From an uncultured Dokdonia sp. (GTDB lineage Bacteria; Bacteroidota; Bacteroidia; Flavobacteriales; Flavobacteriaceae): a stretch of 64,000 nucleotides of DNA. Under the pieces are notes generated by a model. It was not told the DNA's origin. It was given only the letters and a program-made list of their open reading frames with translations, and did not search any database. The position numbers were made by a program, and so were the translations under genes. Where the stretch lies: positions 558,001 through 622,000 of the forward strand of contig CANNDF010000001.1 in the NCBI GenBank assembly GCA_947503305.1, given 5' to 3'. Shown piece by piece: positions 7,617 to 16,844 of the stretch. The number at the start of each line of letters is the position of its first letter. The stretch's first letter is position 1.

Positions 7617-9191
7617 TTATGCTGTTTTTGATCTAAGTTTAAAAAATTCGATATAACTAGGGGGGTTTTCTACAATACCACGTTCTGAGACTAGTTTGAT
7701 ATCAATATTACGTTGTTTTGCTTTATGGGCAAAGTCCTCGAGTATTTCGATGATATCTGGATCTAAATAGCGCGTTTTGCGCACATCCAATTCGAGATAC
7801 GAGTCCTCAGGTAGTGCATCCAGTTCTTTTAAAATAGCTCCTTTATTAAAGAAAGTTACCTCTTCTGCTAAAGTCATTTTTACTTTCCCATCTGTAGGAT
7901 CATCATTTTCCTTATGAAGGAAATGAGAATTTTTATAACTCTTATAAAGTACGATTAAAATACCTACTATAAGTCCTAAAGCAAGACCTTTAAGCAAGTC
8001 GGTGAAGACAATTCCCAAGACAGTAATTATAAATGGGACAAATTGTGTCCAACCGCCATTATACATTGCTTTAAAAGTAGATGGCTTAGCTAGTTTATAT
8101 CCTACAATAAAAAGTACTGCTGCCAATACAGAAAGAGGAATCATTTGTAATATAAATGGAATTGTTGCTACAGAAGCAATTAAGAGAAATCCGTGAATAA
8201 TTGCAGATGATTTTGTTTTTCCTCCAGATTGAATATTTGCAGATGAACGTACAATAACTTGAGTGATAGGCAACCCTCCTATAAATCCGGATACCATATT
8301 TCCAACTCCTTGTGCCAATAATTCACGATTTGTAGGGGTAACACGTTTATCAGGATCTAGCTTATCTGTAGCCTCAACACATAATAAAGTTTCTAAACTT
8401 GCTACTAAAGCAATCGTAAAAGCAGTTATAAGTACAGGAGTCGTAAATGCCTGACTCCAATCTGGAGTTATAAATTGTGTTAACAAACCGTCTGTATTTC
8501 GATCTTCACTTAAGGAGACTAAATGTTCCTGAGAAATACTAAAATCAGTTCCTTGAGTTATGATATAATAAATGATTCCAACAACAACTGCTACTAAAGG
8601 GCCTTGGATTAATTGAAATATTTTAGATTTTTTTGATAGTACATTACTCCATAAGATGAGTATTCCTAGGGAGATAAGACCTATGAGTGTTGGGCCAAGG
8701 CTAGGATCACCTATTGCATTAATTATTTCGGTAAAGGTGTTTTCTCCATCAATTTGAAAGAAAGCAAAATCTCCTTCTGGATTTTCATCTTTCCCAAAGA
8801 AGTATGGGATTTGTTTTAATATGATGATGATACCTATTCCTGTTAACATCCCTCGTATTACAGAACTAGGAAAATAATAGCCTATAATCCCTAATCGTGC
8901 TACACCAAAGATTATCTGTATAACACCTCCTATTACAACAGCTGACAGAAAAACTTGAAACCCTAATTGGTCTATAGCTACGAGTACAATAGCTGCAAGT
9001 CCCGCGGCAGGACCACTTACACCAATTTGAGAACCACTTATAGCTCCAACAACAATACCTCCTACAATACCAGCAATAAGCCCTGAAAAAAGTGGGGCGC
9101 CACTGGCCAAGGCAATCCCTAAACATAAAGGGAGTGCTACAAAAAATACGACAAGACTTGCAGGTAAATCGTTTTTAAGATTTTTAAACAT
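7617..9191 (-). CDS. SulP family transporter, probable bicarbonate transporter
   Basis: A 524-residue protein with a SulP membrane core (residues about 1-420; LPASLVVFFVALPLCLGIALASG, GVSGPAAGLAAIV, SFIGGLPITQVIVRSSANIQSGGKTK) and a short C-terminal STAS domain (about 435-515, LELDVRKTRYLDPDIIEIL). It is immediately followed by a beta-carbonic anhydrase gene, which makes bicarbonate the most likely substrate, as in BicA-type transporters. It is shorter than the other SulP protein (625 residues), lacks its hydrophilic insertion and differs clearly in sequence, so the two are not a recent duplication. Confidence 0.9.
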   Translation of the reverse strand: MFKNLKNDLPASLVVFFVALPLCLGIALASGAPLFSGLIAGIVGGIVVGAISGSQIGVSGPAAGLAAIVLVAIDQLGFQVFLSAVVIGGVIQIIFGVARLGIIGYYFPSSVIRGMLTGIGIIIILKQIPYFFGKDENPEGDFAFFQIDGENTFTEIINAIGDPSLGPTLIGLISLGILILWSNVLSKKSKIFQLIQGPLVAVVVGIIYYIITQGTDFSISQEHLVSLSEDRNTDGLLTQFITPDWSQAFTTPVLITAFTIALVASLETLLCVEATDKLDPDKRVTPTNRELLAQGVGNMVSGFIGGLPITQVIVRSSANIQSGGKTKSSAIIHGFLLIASVATIPFILQMIPLSVLAAVLFIVGYKLAKPSTFKAMYNGGWTQFVPFIITVLGIVFTDLLKGLALGLIVGILIVLYKSYKNSHFLHKENDDPTDGKVKMTLAEEVTFFNKGAILKELDALPEDSYLELDVRKTRYLDPDIIEILEDFAHKAKQRNIDIKLVSERGIVENPPSYIEFFKLRSKTA

Positions 9192-9260
9192 AATAAATAA
9201 AATAATGCCCCGATACGATGTCGATGGCTGTTTAATTTTTAATAATATACATATAATAAC

Positions 9261-9281
9261 AGCATCTAAGAAATAGATGCT
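9261..9281 (-). other. Small hairpin between the 100-residue protein gene and the SulP gene
   Basis: AGCATCTA (9261-9268) pairs with TAGATGCT (9274-9281) around a 5-nt loop, 12 nt past the stop of the small gene on the minus strand. There is no T-run after it, so it could be an RNA processing or stability element and is not a convincing terminator. Confidence 0.35.
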
Positions 9282-9292
9282 AATGGTAAAAG

Positions 9293-9595
9293 CTATATAA
9301 TTTGTTCAGGGGGAGGAGATTTTACTTCCATAACATATCCTCTATATGAGTGTAAATAAACATAACTACTGGTAGCAAGCACGTTCTTTTTTTTGATAGT
9401 AGGAATGTGATACTTATATAAGACAGTATCTTTTTTTTCTTCCAACTCTTTTATACTTTCTTTTTTATTTTCTTCTTCACCTATATCAAGAGCAACTTTA
9501 ATCTCATAATGACTATTTATAAGTACTAAAAAAGAGGGCCCTAAAAAAGAGATTGATAGTAAAATGGAAAGTGTTATGATAAAAGTACTACGCAT
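9293..9595 (-). CDS. Small membrane or exported protein of unknown function
   Basis: A 100-residue protein with an N-terminal hydrophobic segment (about 5-27, FIITLSILLSISFLGPSFLVL) that may be a signal peptide or membrane anchor. A charged stretch rich in Glu and Lys follows (about 39-56, GEEENKKESIKELEEKKD), then a basic, aromatic segment and a C-terminus ending PPPEQII. I do not recognise a domain. It lies upstream of the SulP-carbonic anhydrase pair on the same strand with a gap of about 100 nt, so it may be co-transcribed. A signal-peptide-like start and normal codon use favour a real gene. Confidence 0.65.
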   Translation of the reverse strand: MRSTFIITLSILLSISFLGPSFLVLINSHYEIKVALDIGEEENKKESIKELEEKKDTVLYKYHIPTIKKKNVLATSSYVYLHSYRGYVMEVKSPPPEQII

Positions 9596-9643
9596 AAAAA
9601 GTAAAAATAAGTACTTTTATGATATTATTTCGTTAAATAACCT

Positions 9644-10417
9644 CTAAAAATTGTTCAACAGTTTAATATCTGCTTTCGGAATCCAACCCGTTTTTCCATC
9701 AATAATTTTAATTCGATTCCAATCGTTTACTTCTTCTAAGACAAATACTTTTGTTCCTTCATGTAATATAAAGGCTTGTGTACTTGCTAGGTTAGGCTCA
9801 CTTTTTATTTCTACCTCAGGGGTAAAAACAATTGCAGGGTTGTCTTGTTGCGCTTTCGCGAAAGCGGTATAAGCAAAACTTAAACTTGTGATCCCAAAAA
9901 TAAGGGATAGAACTGCAGAAATAAATAAGAATCGTTTGCGACCTGCTCCAAAAGCAAAGTAATATCCTAAAAAACTAAATACAAAAAGAAACACAAAAAG
10001 CACGGTTGCTTTTGCCCATCCTTCTGAAGTTAATAACCCAAGGACACTATTTATCCATTCTTGGAGGGTGTTTTCTGGAAGAGGCTCAATGGCATCTATC
10101 TTCATGTTTTCGGCAAAAGCTGCATTATTTCTTATATCAGGATCCGAGGGCGCTAGTTGTAATGCTTTTTCATAATAATATACAGTAGGTGCTACATTAT
10201 TAAGTTTATAGTGTGCATTTGCCATATTAAAATACAGCTCTGCAGATGCTACTTTTTGATCTAGAATCCTTTTATAAGTATCTATAGCTTCTTGATAACG
10301 CCCTTGTGCATAATGATCATTTCCTGCTTTAAAAAGGAGCTCGGTTTGCTGAGCATATGTTGTGTAACTCATTATAAAAGTTACAATAACAACAACTATT
10401 TTTATATATCTAGCCAT
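9644..10417 (-). CDS. batE: BatE: TPR and SH3-domain protein of the Bat operon
   Basis: A 257-residue protein. Signal peptide about 1-22 (ends TYAQQ); two or three TPR units about 24-105 (FKAGNDHYAQGRYQEAIDTY, YFNMANAHYKL); two membrane segments about 135-157 and 165-187; and a C-terminal bacterial SH3-like domain about 200-255 (EGTKVFVLEEVNDWNRIKI, GWIPKADI). It is the last gene of the minus-strand Bat cluster, 1 nt after batD. Bat proteins are membrane and periplasmic partners of a MoxR ATPase and are linked to stress or oxygen tolerance in Bacteroidetes and spirochaetes, though the mechanism is unclear. A palindromic repeat lies inside the gene (9852-9865, read as AFAKA). Confidence 0.9.
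   Translation of the reverse strand: MARYIKIVVVIVTFIMSYTTYAQQTELLFKAGNDHYAQGRYQEAIDTYKRILDQKVASAELYFNMANAHYKLNNVAPTVYYYEKALQLAPSDPDIRNNAAFAENMKIDAIEPLPENTLQEWINSVLGLLTSEGWAKATVLFVFLFVFSFLGYYFAFGAGRKRFLFISAVLSLIFGITSLSFAYTAFAKAQQDNPAIVFTPEVEIKSEPNLASTQAFILHEGTKVFVLEEVNDWNRIKIIDGKTGWIPKADIKLLNNF
9852..9865. repeat. GCTTTCGCGAAAGC palindrome, copy 3 (inside batE)
   Basis: Exact copy inside batE, read as A-F-A-K-A at the end of the second membrane segment, that is, in a different reading frame from the copy in the TonB receptor. Confidence 0.9.
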
Positions 10418-10418
10418 C

Positions 10419-12188
10419 TTATAACTGTTTATCTATGGTTGAAATTACACGAACCGCCTTATCATAATCTTGTTGCATTGCAACACTACTTGCTGGTGTA
10501 TATCGAGCAAACTCACAATTTTCTAGCAAACTTATAAATTCAATAGTAGTAGGGTCATCAACTGAGCGTTCTTTGAGTAATCGTGAAATACGATCTTTGC
10601 TCATATCGCTAGTTTGGATATTTAGCTTTGCTTTTAGATAATTATGTAGTGCCCGTTCCATAGCAATATAGAAAGGAGCTTGACTTCCTAAGCTTTTCTT
10701 TGCTTCACTTAAAAATTTACGTGCTAATTTATCTGCTTTTCGAATTCTATTTCCTTGAATATCATTTGCAGAGGATTGTCTTTTTCTACGTACAAATAGA
10801 GCAATAGGAATCATTAAAAATGGAAGTCCTACTAAAGACCAAAATGTTGTAGACTTAAAAAATTGCTTTTTAAGAATGGGCTCTAAGTTTGCAGTAGATT
10901 TAATGTACGCAAATTGCTTATCTGCAGCGATTACCTGTTGTTTTGTGTTTGGGTTTGAGCTAGTTGTTGCTGTTGGTGTGGTGTCTAATGGGCCATTCAT
11001 TACTTCAACAACAATCTCGTTTGAAGTTTGTCGTTCGTATCTTTCGGTCACTGGATTAAAATAACTAAAAGATATAGGAGGAATAGGATATTTGCCTTTA
11101 TAAGTAGGAACAACCGTGTAGGTACTTTTTTTAGTACCGCTCATACCGCTTAGATTTGTACGAACTTTATCTGCATTTTCTGGTTCGTAAACTTCTAACT
11201 TACTTGGCAAATTTGGCTTAGGAAGATTAAATAATTTTAGATTACCATTTCCTTTTGCTTCGACACTTAATTGAAATGCTTCTGAGGCATCTAACGATTT
11301 TTTATCTGTACTTACAGAAAACTCAAAGTCACCTACGGCACCAGTAAAGTCATCAGGTTTTCCGTCTAGAGGGAGTGGTTTTACATTTACCGTTCTGTTT
11401 TTTGCAGCTACTGTAATATTTGCAGATTCTGTCAATCTTCTTCCAAAAATATCTCTTCTATTTGTAGGTACAGCAACGGAAACATTGAGACTTAATGGTT
11501 CTATATTAAGCTTTCCAGTTTTTTGGGGATACAGTACTGTACGTCTTAAGATAACATATCGATACGGTTCTCCATTATAGTCTCCTTCATAGATTTTAAA
11601 TTGTTTTTCATCAATATTTTGACTCCAAAAATCGGCAAACTTAGGGGAGTCTATTTCTCGCCAGTTGCTAACACTGGTTTCAGGAGAGACATATAGTTTA
11701 TATACAACGGTAAAAGCTTGATTGAGATAGGGACTTGTTCTAGATACTTCTGCGACAAGATGTATTTTTTCTGAGGCTATATATGCAGCATTATTGCCAT
11801 CTTTAGGTTTATCTACAGCAGCTGTAATCTCAACTGTAACGGGAGGTGATTTATAGACTTCCCCATTAATAGTGATCTCTGCTTGATTAATGGTGAATTT
11901 TCCTCGTTTTTTCGGGGTCAGAAAATAGCTAAATGTTTTTGAAAATGTACTTTTCCCACTTACCCAACTTCTACTAACAGATTGATTTGGTCCCCCCGCA
12001 ATGGTAAACCCTTCAAAGGTTGGAGGTTTAAAATTATCCCCATCTTGATTCATTTCAAAATCAACACGTAAACGTTCATTAATCCCTAGTTTCTTTTTAT
12101 TTACTTTGGCATTAAAAGACACATCCTGTGCTGTTACAGTTGTTACAGATAGCGCTAGCGTAAGGAATATGTACAGAGTTAGTCTCAT
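10419..12188 (-). CDS. batD: BatD: large periplasmic protein of the Bat operon
   Basis: A 589-residue protein. Signal peptide about 1-20 (ends TVTAQ); a long beta-rich periplasmic part about 22-440 typical of BatD (VSFNAKVNKKKLGINERLRVDFEMN; the conserved LRRTVLYPQKTGKLNIEPL at about 213; QLSVEAKGNGNLKLFNLPKP); a membrane segment about 447-468 followed by a basic stop-transfer stretch (VRRKRQ); and a C-terminal cytoplasmic helical part. It lies between batC and batE. Its role is inferred from the family: a membrane-anchored partner of the VWA proteins BatA and BatB. Confidence 0.9.
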   Translation of the reverse strand: MRLTLYIFLTLALSVTTVTAQDVSFNAKVNKKKLGINERLRVDFEMNQDGDNFKPPTFEGFTIAGGPNQSVSRSWVSGKSTFSKTFSYFLTPKKRGKFTINQAEITINGEVYKSPPVTVEITAAVDKPKDGNNAAYIASEKIHLVAEVSRTSPYLNQAFTVVYKLYVSPETSVSNWREIDSPKFADFWSQNIDEKQFKIYEGDYNGEPYRYVILRRTVLYPQKTGKLNIEPLSLNVSVAVPTNRRDIFGRRLTESANITVAAKNRTVNVKPLPLDGKPDDFTGAVGDFEFSVSTDKKSLDASEAFQLSVEAKGNGNLKLFNLPKPNLPSKLEVYEPENADKVRTNLSGMSGTKKSTYTVVPTYKGKYPIPPISFSYFNPVTERYERQTSNEIVVEVMNGPLDTTPTATTSSNPNTKQQVIAADKQFAYIKSTANLEPILKKQFFKSTTFWSLVGLPFLMIPIALFVRRKRQSSANDIQGNRIRKADKLARKFLSEAKKSLGSQAPFYIAMERALHNYLKAKLNIQTSDMSKDRISRLLKERSVDDPTTIEFISLLENCEFARYTPASSVAMQQDYDKAVRVISTIDKQL

Positions 12189-12204
12189 AATTTAATTTGC
12201 AAAT

Positions 12205-13089
12205 TTACCAATCTTTCTCGGTCTTTATTTTTGCGCCTTTTTGTTTTTTTGCATTTATTTTTTCTTGTGTCTTTTGTTCTTCATTACGCATGGCTTCTAA
12301 TAAACTACGTACTTGTTGGGGAGACAGTTGTCCTGGTTGAGGAGCTTGTTGTTTAGGTTGTTGTGGCTTTTCCTCTCCTTTGTCACCTCCTTGCTCTTTT
12401 TCTTTGTCTTGAGGGTCTCCTTTTTCATCTTCTTTTTGTTCTCCCTTATCCTTTTCTTCTTCTTCTCCTTTGTCGTCTGTTTCTTCTTTTTCTCCGTCTT
12501 CCCCTTCTTGCTTATCGCCTTCTCCGTCTTTGTTCTTTTCGTTTTTACTTTTGTCTTGATTTTGCTCTTTATCCTGATCTTGATTTTCGTTTTCATCATC
12601 GCCGCCACCGCCACCGCCGCCATTTTTTTCTTTTTCTTTTTTGGCTAGCGCAAGATTGTATCGTGTTTCTTCATCTGTAGGATCGTTGCGTAATGCATTT
12701 TTATATGCCTCGACAGCTCCTTCAAAATTCTTTTGTTGGTATAGGGCATTCCCAAGATTATGAAATGCCTTATGTTTTTCTTTTTTTGTTTGGGCTACTT
12801 CAGATGCTTTAACAAGAGTAGCTGTACTTTCTTCAAATTTTTCATTTCTGTAATAGTTGTTTCCTGCATTATATTTTGCAGGAACACTCGCAGGATCAAG
12901 AGAAATGGCTTCTCTATATGAGGCCTCGGCTTTTGAAAAAACATTATCTGCTAAGAAATCATTCCCATCAAGTACTAATTCTCTAGCATCATCTGCGTAG
13001 GGATTTACAGGGGCTTGTTTCTTTTGTTTTTGTTGCGAAAACGTAGTTAGAGACATCAGCGCAACGACTATGTATACTATATGTTTCAT
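12205..13089 (-). CDS. batC: BatC: TPR protein with a long charged low-complexity tail
   Basis: A 294-residue protein. Signal peptide about 1-19 (ends TTFSQ); TPR units about 36-152 (AKYNAGNNYYRNEKFEEST, AFHNLGNALYQQKNFEGAVEAYKNAL); a Gly run about 156-162; then about 100 residues made almost only of Glu, Lys, Asp, Gln, Gly and Asn, and a short Pro/Gln-rich end (QAPQPGQLSPQQVRSLLEAM). The last segment (about 255-294) is conserved in BatC proteins and is probably an interaction tail. Because the charged tract uses GAA/AAA-type codons, the opposite strand and other frames also stay open; these are not genes. Downstream are batD and batE, so a role as a TPR adaptor of the complex is likely. Confidence 0.88.
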   Translation of the reverse strand: MKHIVYIVVALMSLTTFSQQKQKKQAPVNPYADDARELVLDGNDFLADNVFSKAEASYREAISLDPASVPAKYNAGNNYYRNEKFEESTATLVKASEVAQTKKEKHKAFHNLGNALYQQKNFEGAVEAYKNALRNDPTDEETRYNLALAKKEKEKNGGGGGGGDDENENQDQDKEQNQDKSKNEKNKDGEGDKQEGEDGEKEETDDKGEEEEKDKGEQKEDEKGDPQDKEKEQGGDKGEEKPQQPKQQAPQPGQLSPQQVRSLLEAMRNEEQKTQEKINAKKQKGAKIKTEKDW

Positions 13090-13098
13090 AACGATGCT

Positions 13099-14133
13099 TT
13101 AATTTTCATTAAACAGATTTAATTTTTTAAGCCAGCTTGTTTTGCGATCTAATAAGAAGATATCGATAAATAACAGTAAAAGGCCTGCTGCCAAAAACCA
13201 TTGGAATTGATCTTTAAAATCTGCAAATTGCTTTGCTTCAAACTCTTTTTTATCCATTCCATTGAGCAAATTTTGTACCTTTTCTATAACCTCAGTCGTA
13301 TTTTTTCCATAAATGTACTCGCCATTTGCTTCTGAGGCAATATCTTGTAAGGTTTGCTCGTCTAGCTTTGTAATAACAGTTTCTCCATTTTGATCTTTTT
13401 TATAGGATTGTACTATGCCATTACGTTTTAAAGGGATAGGACCTCCTCCTACATCTCCTACACCTATAGTAAAAATACGTATTCCTTCTGCATTAGCTTG
13501 TTCGGCGATATTTGATGCTTCTCCTACATGATCTTCTCCGTCAGATATAATAAATAACACACGGTTGGTTTGTTCTTCGTCGTTGTAATAGGTTTTTGCC
13601 AGTTCTATTGCTTCACGGATGGCTGTTCCTTGGCTAGAGAGCATATCCGTATTCATCTGACTCAAAAATAGCTTTGCACTACTATAATCTGTCGTAATAG
13701 GGAGTTGAGGATAAGCACTTCCTGCATAGGCAATAATCCCAACGCGATCACTGCCAAGATTATTTATAATCTGTGTGACTAGTTGTTTGGATTTTTCTAT
13801 ACGATTAGGTGCAATATCTTCTGCGAGCATGCTTTTTGAAACATCTACGGCAAAAACAACATCAACACCTTCTCTTTTTACTGTTTCTAACTTTGTCCCC
13901 ATTTTTGGATTAACCAAGGCGACTACTAAAAAGAAAATTGCAAGGCTCCATATAAAAATTTTGAGTACAGGTTTAAATAAAGATCGGTCTGGACTTAACT
14001 TTCGTAATAATATACTATCGGCAAATCGTTTTTGAGCACTTCTTTGCCAAACGAGCACGCCTAAAAATAAAACGATTACTGCTGGAATGACCAGTAATAA
14101 CCAAAACCATATTTTTTCTTCTAATAGATACAT
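13099..14133 (-). CDS. batB: BatB: von Willebrand factor A domain membrane protein
   Basis: A 344-residue protein with two N-terminal membrane segments (about 8-27 and 54-74), a VWA domain (about 88-290) with an intact MIDAS start (VVFAVDVSKSMLAEDI, DxSxS) and TDYSSAKLFLSQM, and a C-terminal membrane segment (about 310-330). It is very similar in layout to BatA upstream. VWA proteins of this class bind metal-dependent protein partners at the membrane and work with a MoxR ATPase. The start follows the batA stop by about 40 nt containing palindrome copy 4, the largest gap between batA and batE. Confidence 0.92.
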   Translation of the reverse strand: MYLLEEKIWFWLLLVIPAVIVLFLGVLVWQRSAQKRFADSILLRKLSPDRSLFKPVLKIFIWSLAIFFLVVALVNPKMGTKLETVKREGVDVVFAVDVSKSMLAEDIAPNRIEKSKQLVTQIINNLGSDRVGIIAYAGSAYPQLPITTDYSSAKLFLSQMNTDMLSSQGTAIREAIELAKTYYNDEEQTNRVLFIISDGEDHVGEASNIAEQANAEGIRIFTIGVGDVGGGPIPLKRNGIVQSYKKDQNGETVITKLDEQTLQDIASEANGEYIYGKNTTEVIEKVQNLLNGMDKKEFEAKQFADFKDQFQWFLAAGLLLLFIDIFLLDRKTSWLKKLNLFNEN

Positions 14134-14142
14134 ATAATATAT

Positions 14143-14156
14143 GCTTTCGCGAAAGC
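14143..14156. repeat. GCTTTCGCGAAAGC palindrome, copy 4 (between batA and batB)
   Basis: Exact copy in the 39-bp gap between batA and batB, inside the operon. As RNA it could form a hairpin that adjusts relative expression of the two halves of the operon; this is inference. Confidence 0.9.
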
Positions 14157-14172
14157 GTACGTATAATTTTTA

Positions 14173-15177
14173 TTAAACAAAACTTCTAAACAGGGTATAC
14201 TTCAGTAATAATTCAAAAAGTAATAAGATACCTGCAAGAAGAATTAATGGGCGATATTTTTCTTCATAATTGGTATACTTAAACTCTTCTACTTCGGTTT
14301 TCTCTAATTTATCTATTTCATCATAGATTTCTTTTAATTTTTTGTTATTTGTTGCCCTAAAATATTTTCCTCCTGTCACCTCTGCGATTTCTTTTAATAA
14401 ATCTTCATCGATTTCTACAGGGACATTATCATACACAAAAGTGCCATTACTATTAAGAGCTACGGGTGATAATGCAGTTCCATTGGTTCCTACTCCAATA
14501 GTGTAGGTTTTTATACCAAATTCGAGGGCTAGTTCACTTGCAATTTTTGGATCTATAAACCCTGCATTGTTCACTCCATCTGTCATAAGTATAATAACTT
14601 TACTCAATGCTTTGCTATCTTTTAATCTATTTACAGAGGTAGAGAGTCCCATCCCAATTGCTGTACCTCCTTCTATAATATTATTATATTTTATACTATT
14701 GAGAGAACTTAATACGATGCTTTTATCACTGGTTATAGGTGTTTTGGTATAACTTTCTCCAGCATATTCTACAAGTCCTATACGATCACTAGGTCTTCCT
14801 TTTATAAAATTTGCAGCAACGAGTTTTAATGCTTCTAATCTGTTGGGTCTGAGATCTTTTGCAAGCATACTTGCAGATACGTCTATAGCAATGATAATAT
14901 CTATTCCTCTGGTACTTTTGGTTCGTGTAGATACATCTACAGTACGTGGTCTTGCCATTGCAATGATAAGTGCAGAAAGTGCCAGTAGACGAAGAAAGAA
15001 TAAGAATGGGCGAAGTTTTGGTAAAAAATTACTACCTGTTTTAAACCCTTTTATACTAGAGAGTTTTACTGCAGGGGTTTGCTTTTTACGTTTCCATATA
15101 TACCATGCAATAGCAATCGGTAGTGCTAGAAACAACCAAAAGAACTCGGGATTAGAAAATTCAAAATTGTCAAACAT
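14173..15177 (-). CDS. batA: BatA: von Willebrand factor A domain membrane protein
   Basis: A 334-residue protein: two N-terminal membrane segments (about 11-28 and 57-77), a VWA domain (about 88-300) with MIDAS motif DIIIAIDVSASMLAKDL, ITSDKSIVLSSL and the later MTDGVNNAG, and a membrane segment near the end (about 310-328). The N-terminal FWLFLALPIAIAWYIWKRKK start is typical of BatA. Its ATG overlaps the stop of the upstream gene by one base (TAATG), pointing to translational coupling. It should act with BatB and the MoxR ATPase in the inner membrane. Confidence 0.92.
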   Translation of the reverse strand: MFDNFEFSNPEFFWLFLALPIAIAWYIWKRKKQTPAVKLSSIKGFKTGSNFLPKLRPFLFFLRLLALSALIIAMARPRTVDVSTRTKSTRGIDIIIAIDVSASMLAKDLRPNRLEALKLVAANFIKGRPSDRIGLVEYAGESYTKTPITSDKSIVLSSLNSIKYNNIIEGGTAIGMGLSTSVNRLKDSKALSKVIILMTDGVNNAGFIDPKIASELALEFGIKTYTIGVGTNGTALSPVALNSNGTFVYDNVPVEIDEDLLKEIAEVTGGKYFRATNNKKLKEIYDEIDKLEKTEVEEFKYTNYEEKYRPLILLAGILLLFELLLKYTLFRSFV

Positions 15178-16802
15178 TATTTAGTTTCTGCTTTTTGGAG
15201 TTCTGCACTATTCATTACACGTTCAGCTATTTCGGTACTATATGGATCATCCGAAGGCCAGCTTATAAATAATTCTTGCGTATATGATTCGGCAACAAAT
15301 ATTATCAATGCATACTCTATATTTATAGGTTTTGAATTACCTGCAAAATCTGTTGTCCCAGAACCAAAAACTTTAATGCCTTCTGCATTATTAGGTGTTT
15401 GGAATTTTTCATTTTTAGAAAGATTGAATTGAGTTCCAGCTTCTTCAAAATATTTTAACCTAGCATTTATTATAGGTTCTGGTGTAGCTTTTGTTCCTTC
15501 AGGATATTGAGTTTGAAAAAGTGCAATAGTGATTGCAGGAGGCTCACTAAGCCAAACAAAAGAATTTGCTTTAATTTGCTCTGGAACAGAAACTTCCTTA
15601 CGTTCTAACACTTTTGGAGTACTTATAACAATACTAGGAAAACCATATTCACTTGTAATCCAATTCCCTTCAGCAAGCTCACGGGTTTGATTTCCTAATA
15701 AAAAATCTTTTACCTCATCATACCCTTTGATTGCAATACCTGCAACGAGTGCCAGTAATAAAATCCCTGCTACTCCTGCAATACCTGTAATCCATAATTT
15801 ACGTGTACGTTTGCGTTCCATCTCTTCTCGATAACTCTCATCCCTCATCAATTCTTCTACCGTAGGTGCAGGAAGTGCTTCTTTGGTTTCTTTTACAATC
15901 TCTTCTATAGCAAGGCGATCTGCTTCGGCTTTACCTGGAGGTGGATTGATACGAGCAAATTTTACTAAATCTGCTCGCTTAAAGATGTCTTTAAGTTGCT
16001 GTATCGTATTAGGGTTAAAATCTATATGACCACTATCTTTTTCTACATGTAGGCGATCAATAAGTTCGTCTGTGGTGCTTTCTAATGCACGATCATATAC
16101 TTTTTCATCATAATAGCGACGTACAGCATCGGTTAGGGTAGAGTAATACTCTTTAAATTTTGAGGCAACAATAAGGTTACTGTTGTCAAGTTCTTTTAAG
16201 GTAGCTAGTGCTCTCTCAAATGGGGGCACATATTTTTCGGCTTCTTTGCGTTTTTTGTGTCTACGTAACAACCAGAATAGAAAACCGCCTATCGCTAGTA
16301 TAATAGGTAGAATCCATAACAAATACCTCCACCATTTGCTATAGTCTTTTGGTAATTCTATAGCAGGTTTAATGTCATAGAGCCCTTGCTTAACAGTATC
16401 TACAACCACATTTGCAACTTCTATACGAAAAGAATCGGTCTGGATGGTACGATCTCCTATTAAGATTTTTTGCTGTGGGATTTTATAAGAACCGCTATCA
16501 AATTGGGTAAGACCATATTTTTTGATGAGGGTCATTCTTCTATTTTGGGATTCATTACTCGCTTTAGCAAAAGCGGTATCTACCTTATAGCTTTCAATCA
16601 TTTCCAAAGGAGAAAAGGTTTGCCCCTCTGGAAATAATACAATATCCAGTTGGTCAGTTTCTACCATTACGGTATAGTTGATTTGCTCACCAATACGGAT
16701 GCTTGTAGTATCTACCTTAGCTTGAACTGCTGGCTCTATCTGTGCGACAACTACTGAAGATGTGATAAGACATAATATGATTATAAGCCTTTGAAACATC
16801 AT
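15177..16802 (-). CDS. Two-TM protein of the Bat operon (between DUF58 and batA)
   Basis: I set the start at the second in-frame Met because it opens directly into a signal peptide (MFQRLIIILCLITSSVVVAQ); the frame is open to 16835. After the signal peptide come a periplasmic beta-rich part, a membrane segment followed by a basic stretch (LLRRHKKRKEAEKY), a helical cytoplasmic part of about 150 residues (LESTTDELIDRL, FKRADLVKFARINPP), a second membrane segment, and a C-terminal part of about 180 residues. A gene of this layout is commonly found at this place in Bacteroidetes Bat operons (DUF4381-like); its precise function is unknown. A degenerate palindrome, GCTTTAGCAAAAGC, lies at 16561-16574. 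Confidence 0.8.
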   Translation of the reverse strand: MMFQRLIIILCLITSSVVVAQIEPAVQAKVDTTSIRIGEQINYTVMVETDQLDIVLFPEGQTFSPLEMIESYKVDTAFAKASNESQNRRMTLIKKYGLTQFDSGSYKIPQQKILIGDRTIQTDSFRIEVANVVVDTVKQGLYDIKPAIELPKDYSKWWRYLLWILPIILAIGGFLFWLLRRHKKRKEAEKYVPPFERALATLKELDNSNLIVASKFKEYYSTLTDAVRRYYDEKVYDRALESTTDELIDRLHVEKDSGHIDFNPNTIQQLKDIFKRADLVKFARINPPPGKAEADRLAIEEIVKETKEALPAPTVEELMRDESYREEMERKRTRKLWITGIAGVAGILLLALVAGIAIKGYDEVKDFLLGNQTRELAEGNWITSEYGFPSIVISTPKVLERKEVSVPEQIKANSFVWLSEPPAITIALFQTQYPEGTKATPEPIINARLKYFEEAGTQFNLSKNEKFQTPNNAEGIKVFGSGTTDFAGNSKPINIEYALIIFVAESYTQELFISWPSDDPYSTEIAERVMNSAELQKAETK

Positions 16803-16844
16803 TGAAAATTGTATATATGTTGGGGATTTTATCATGCTCTAATC

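Noticed and set aside
12297-12680. Long open frames on both strands inside batC
   Set aside because: They are by-products of the Glu/Lys/Asp-rich codons of the BatC tract; their peptides are Phe/Leu/Cys or Lys/Thr runs without domains.
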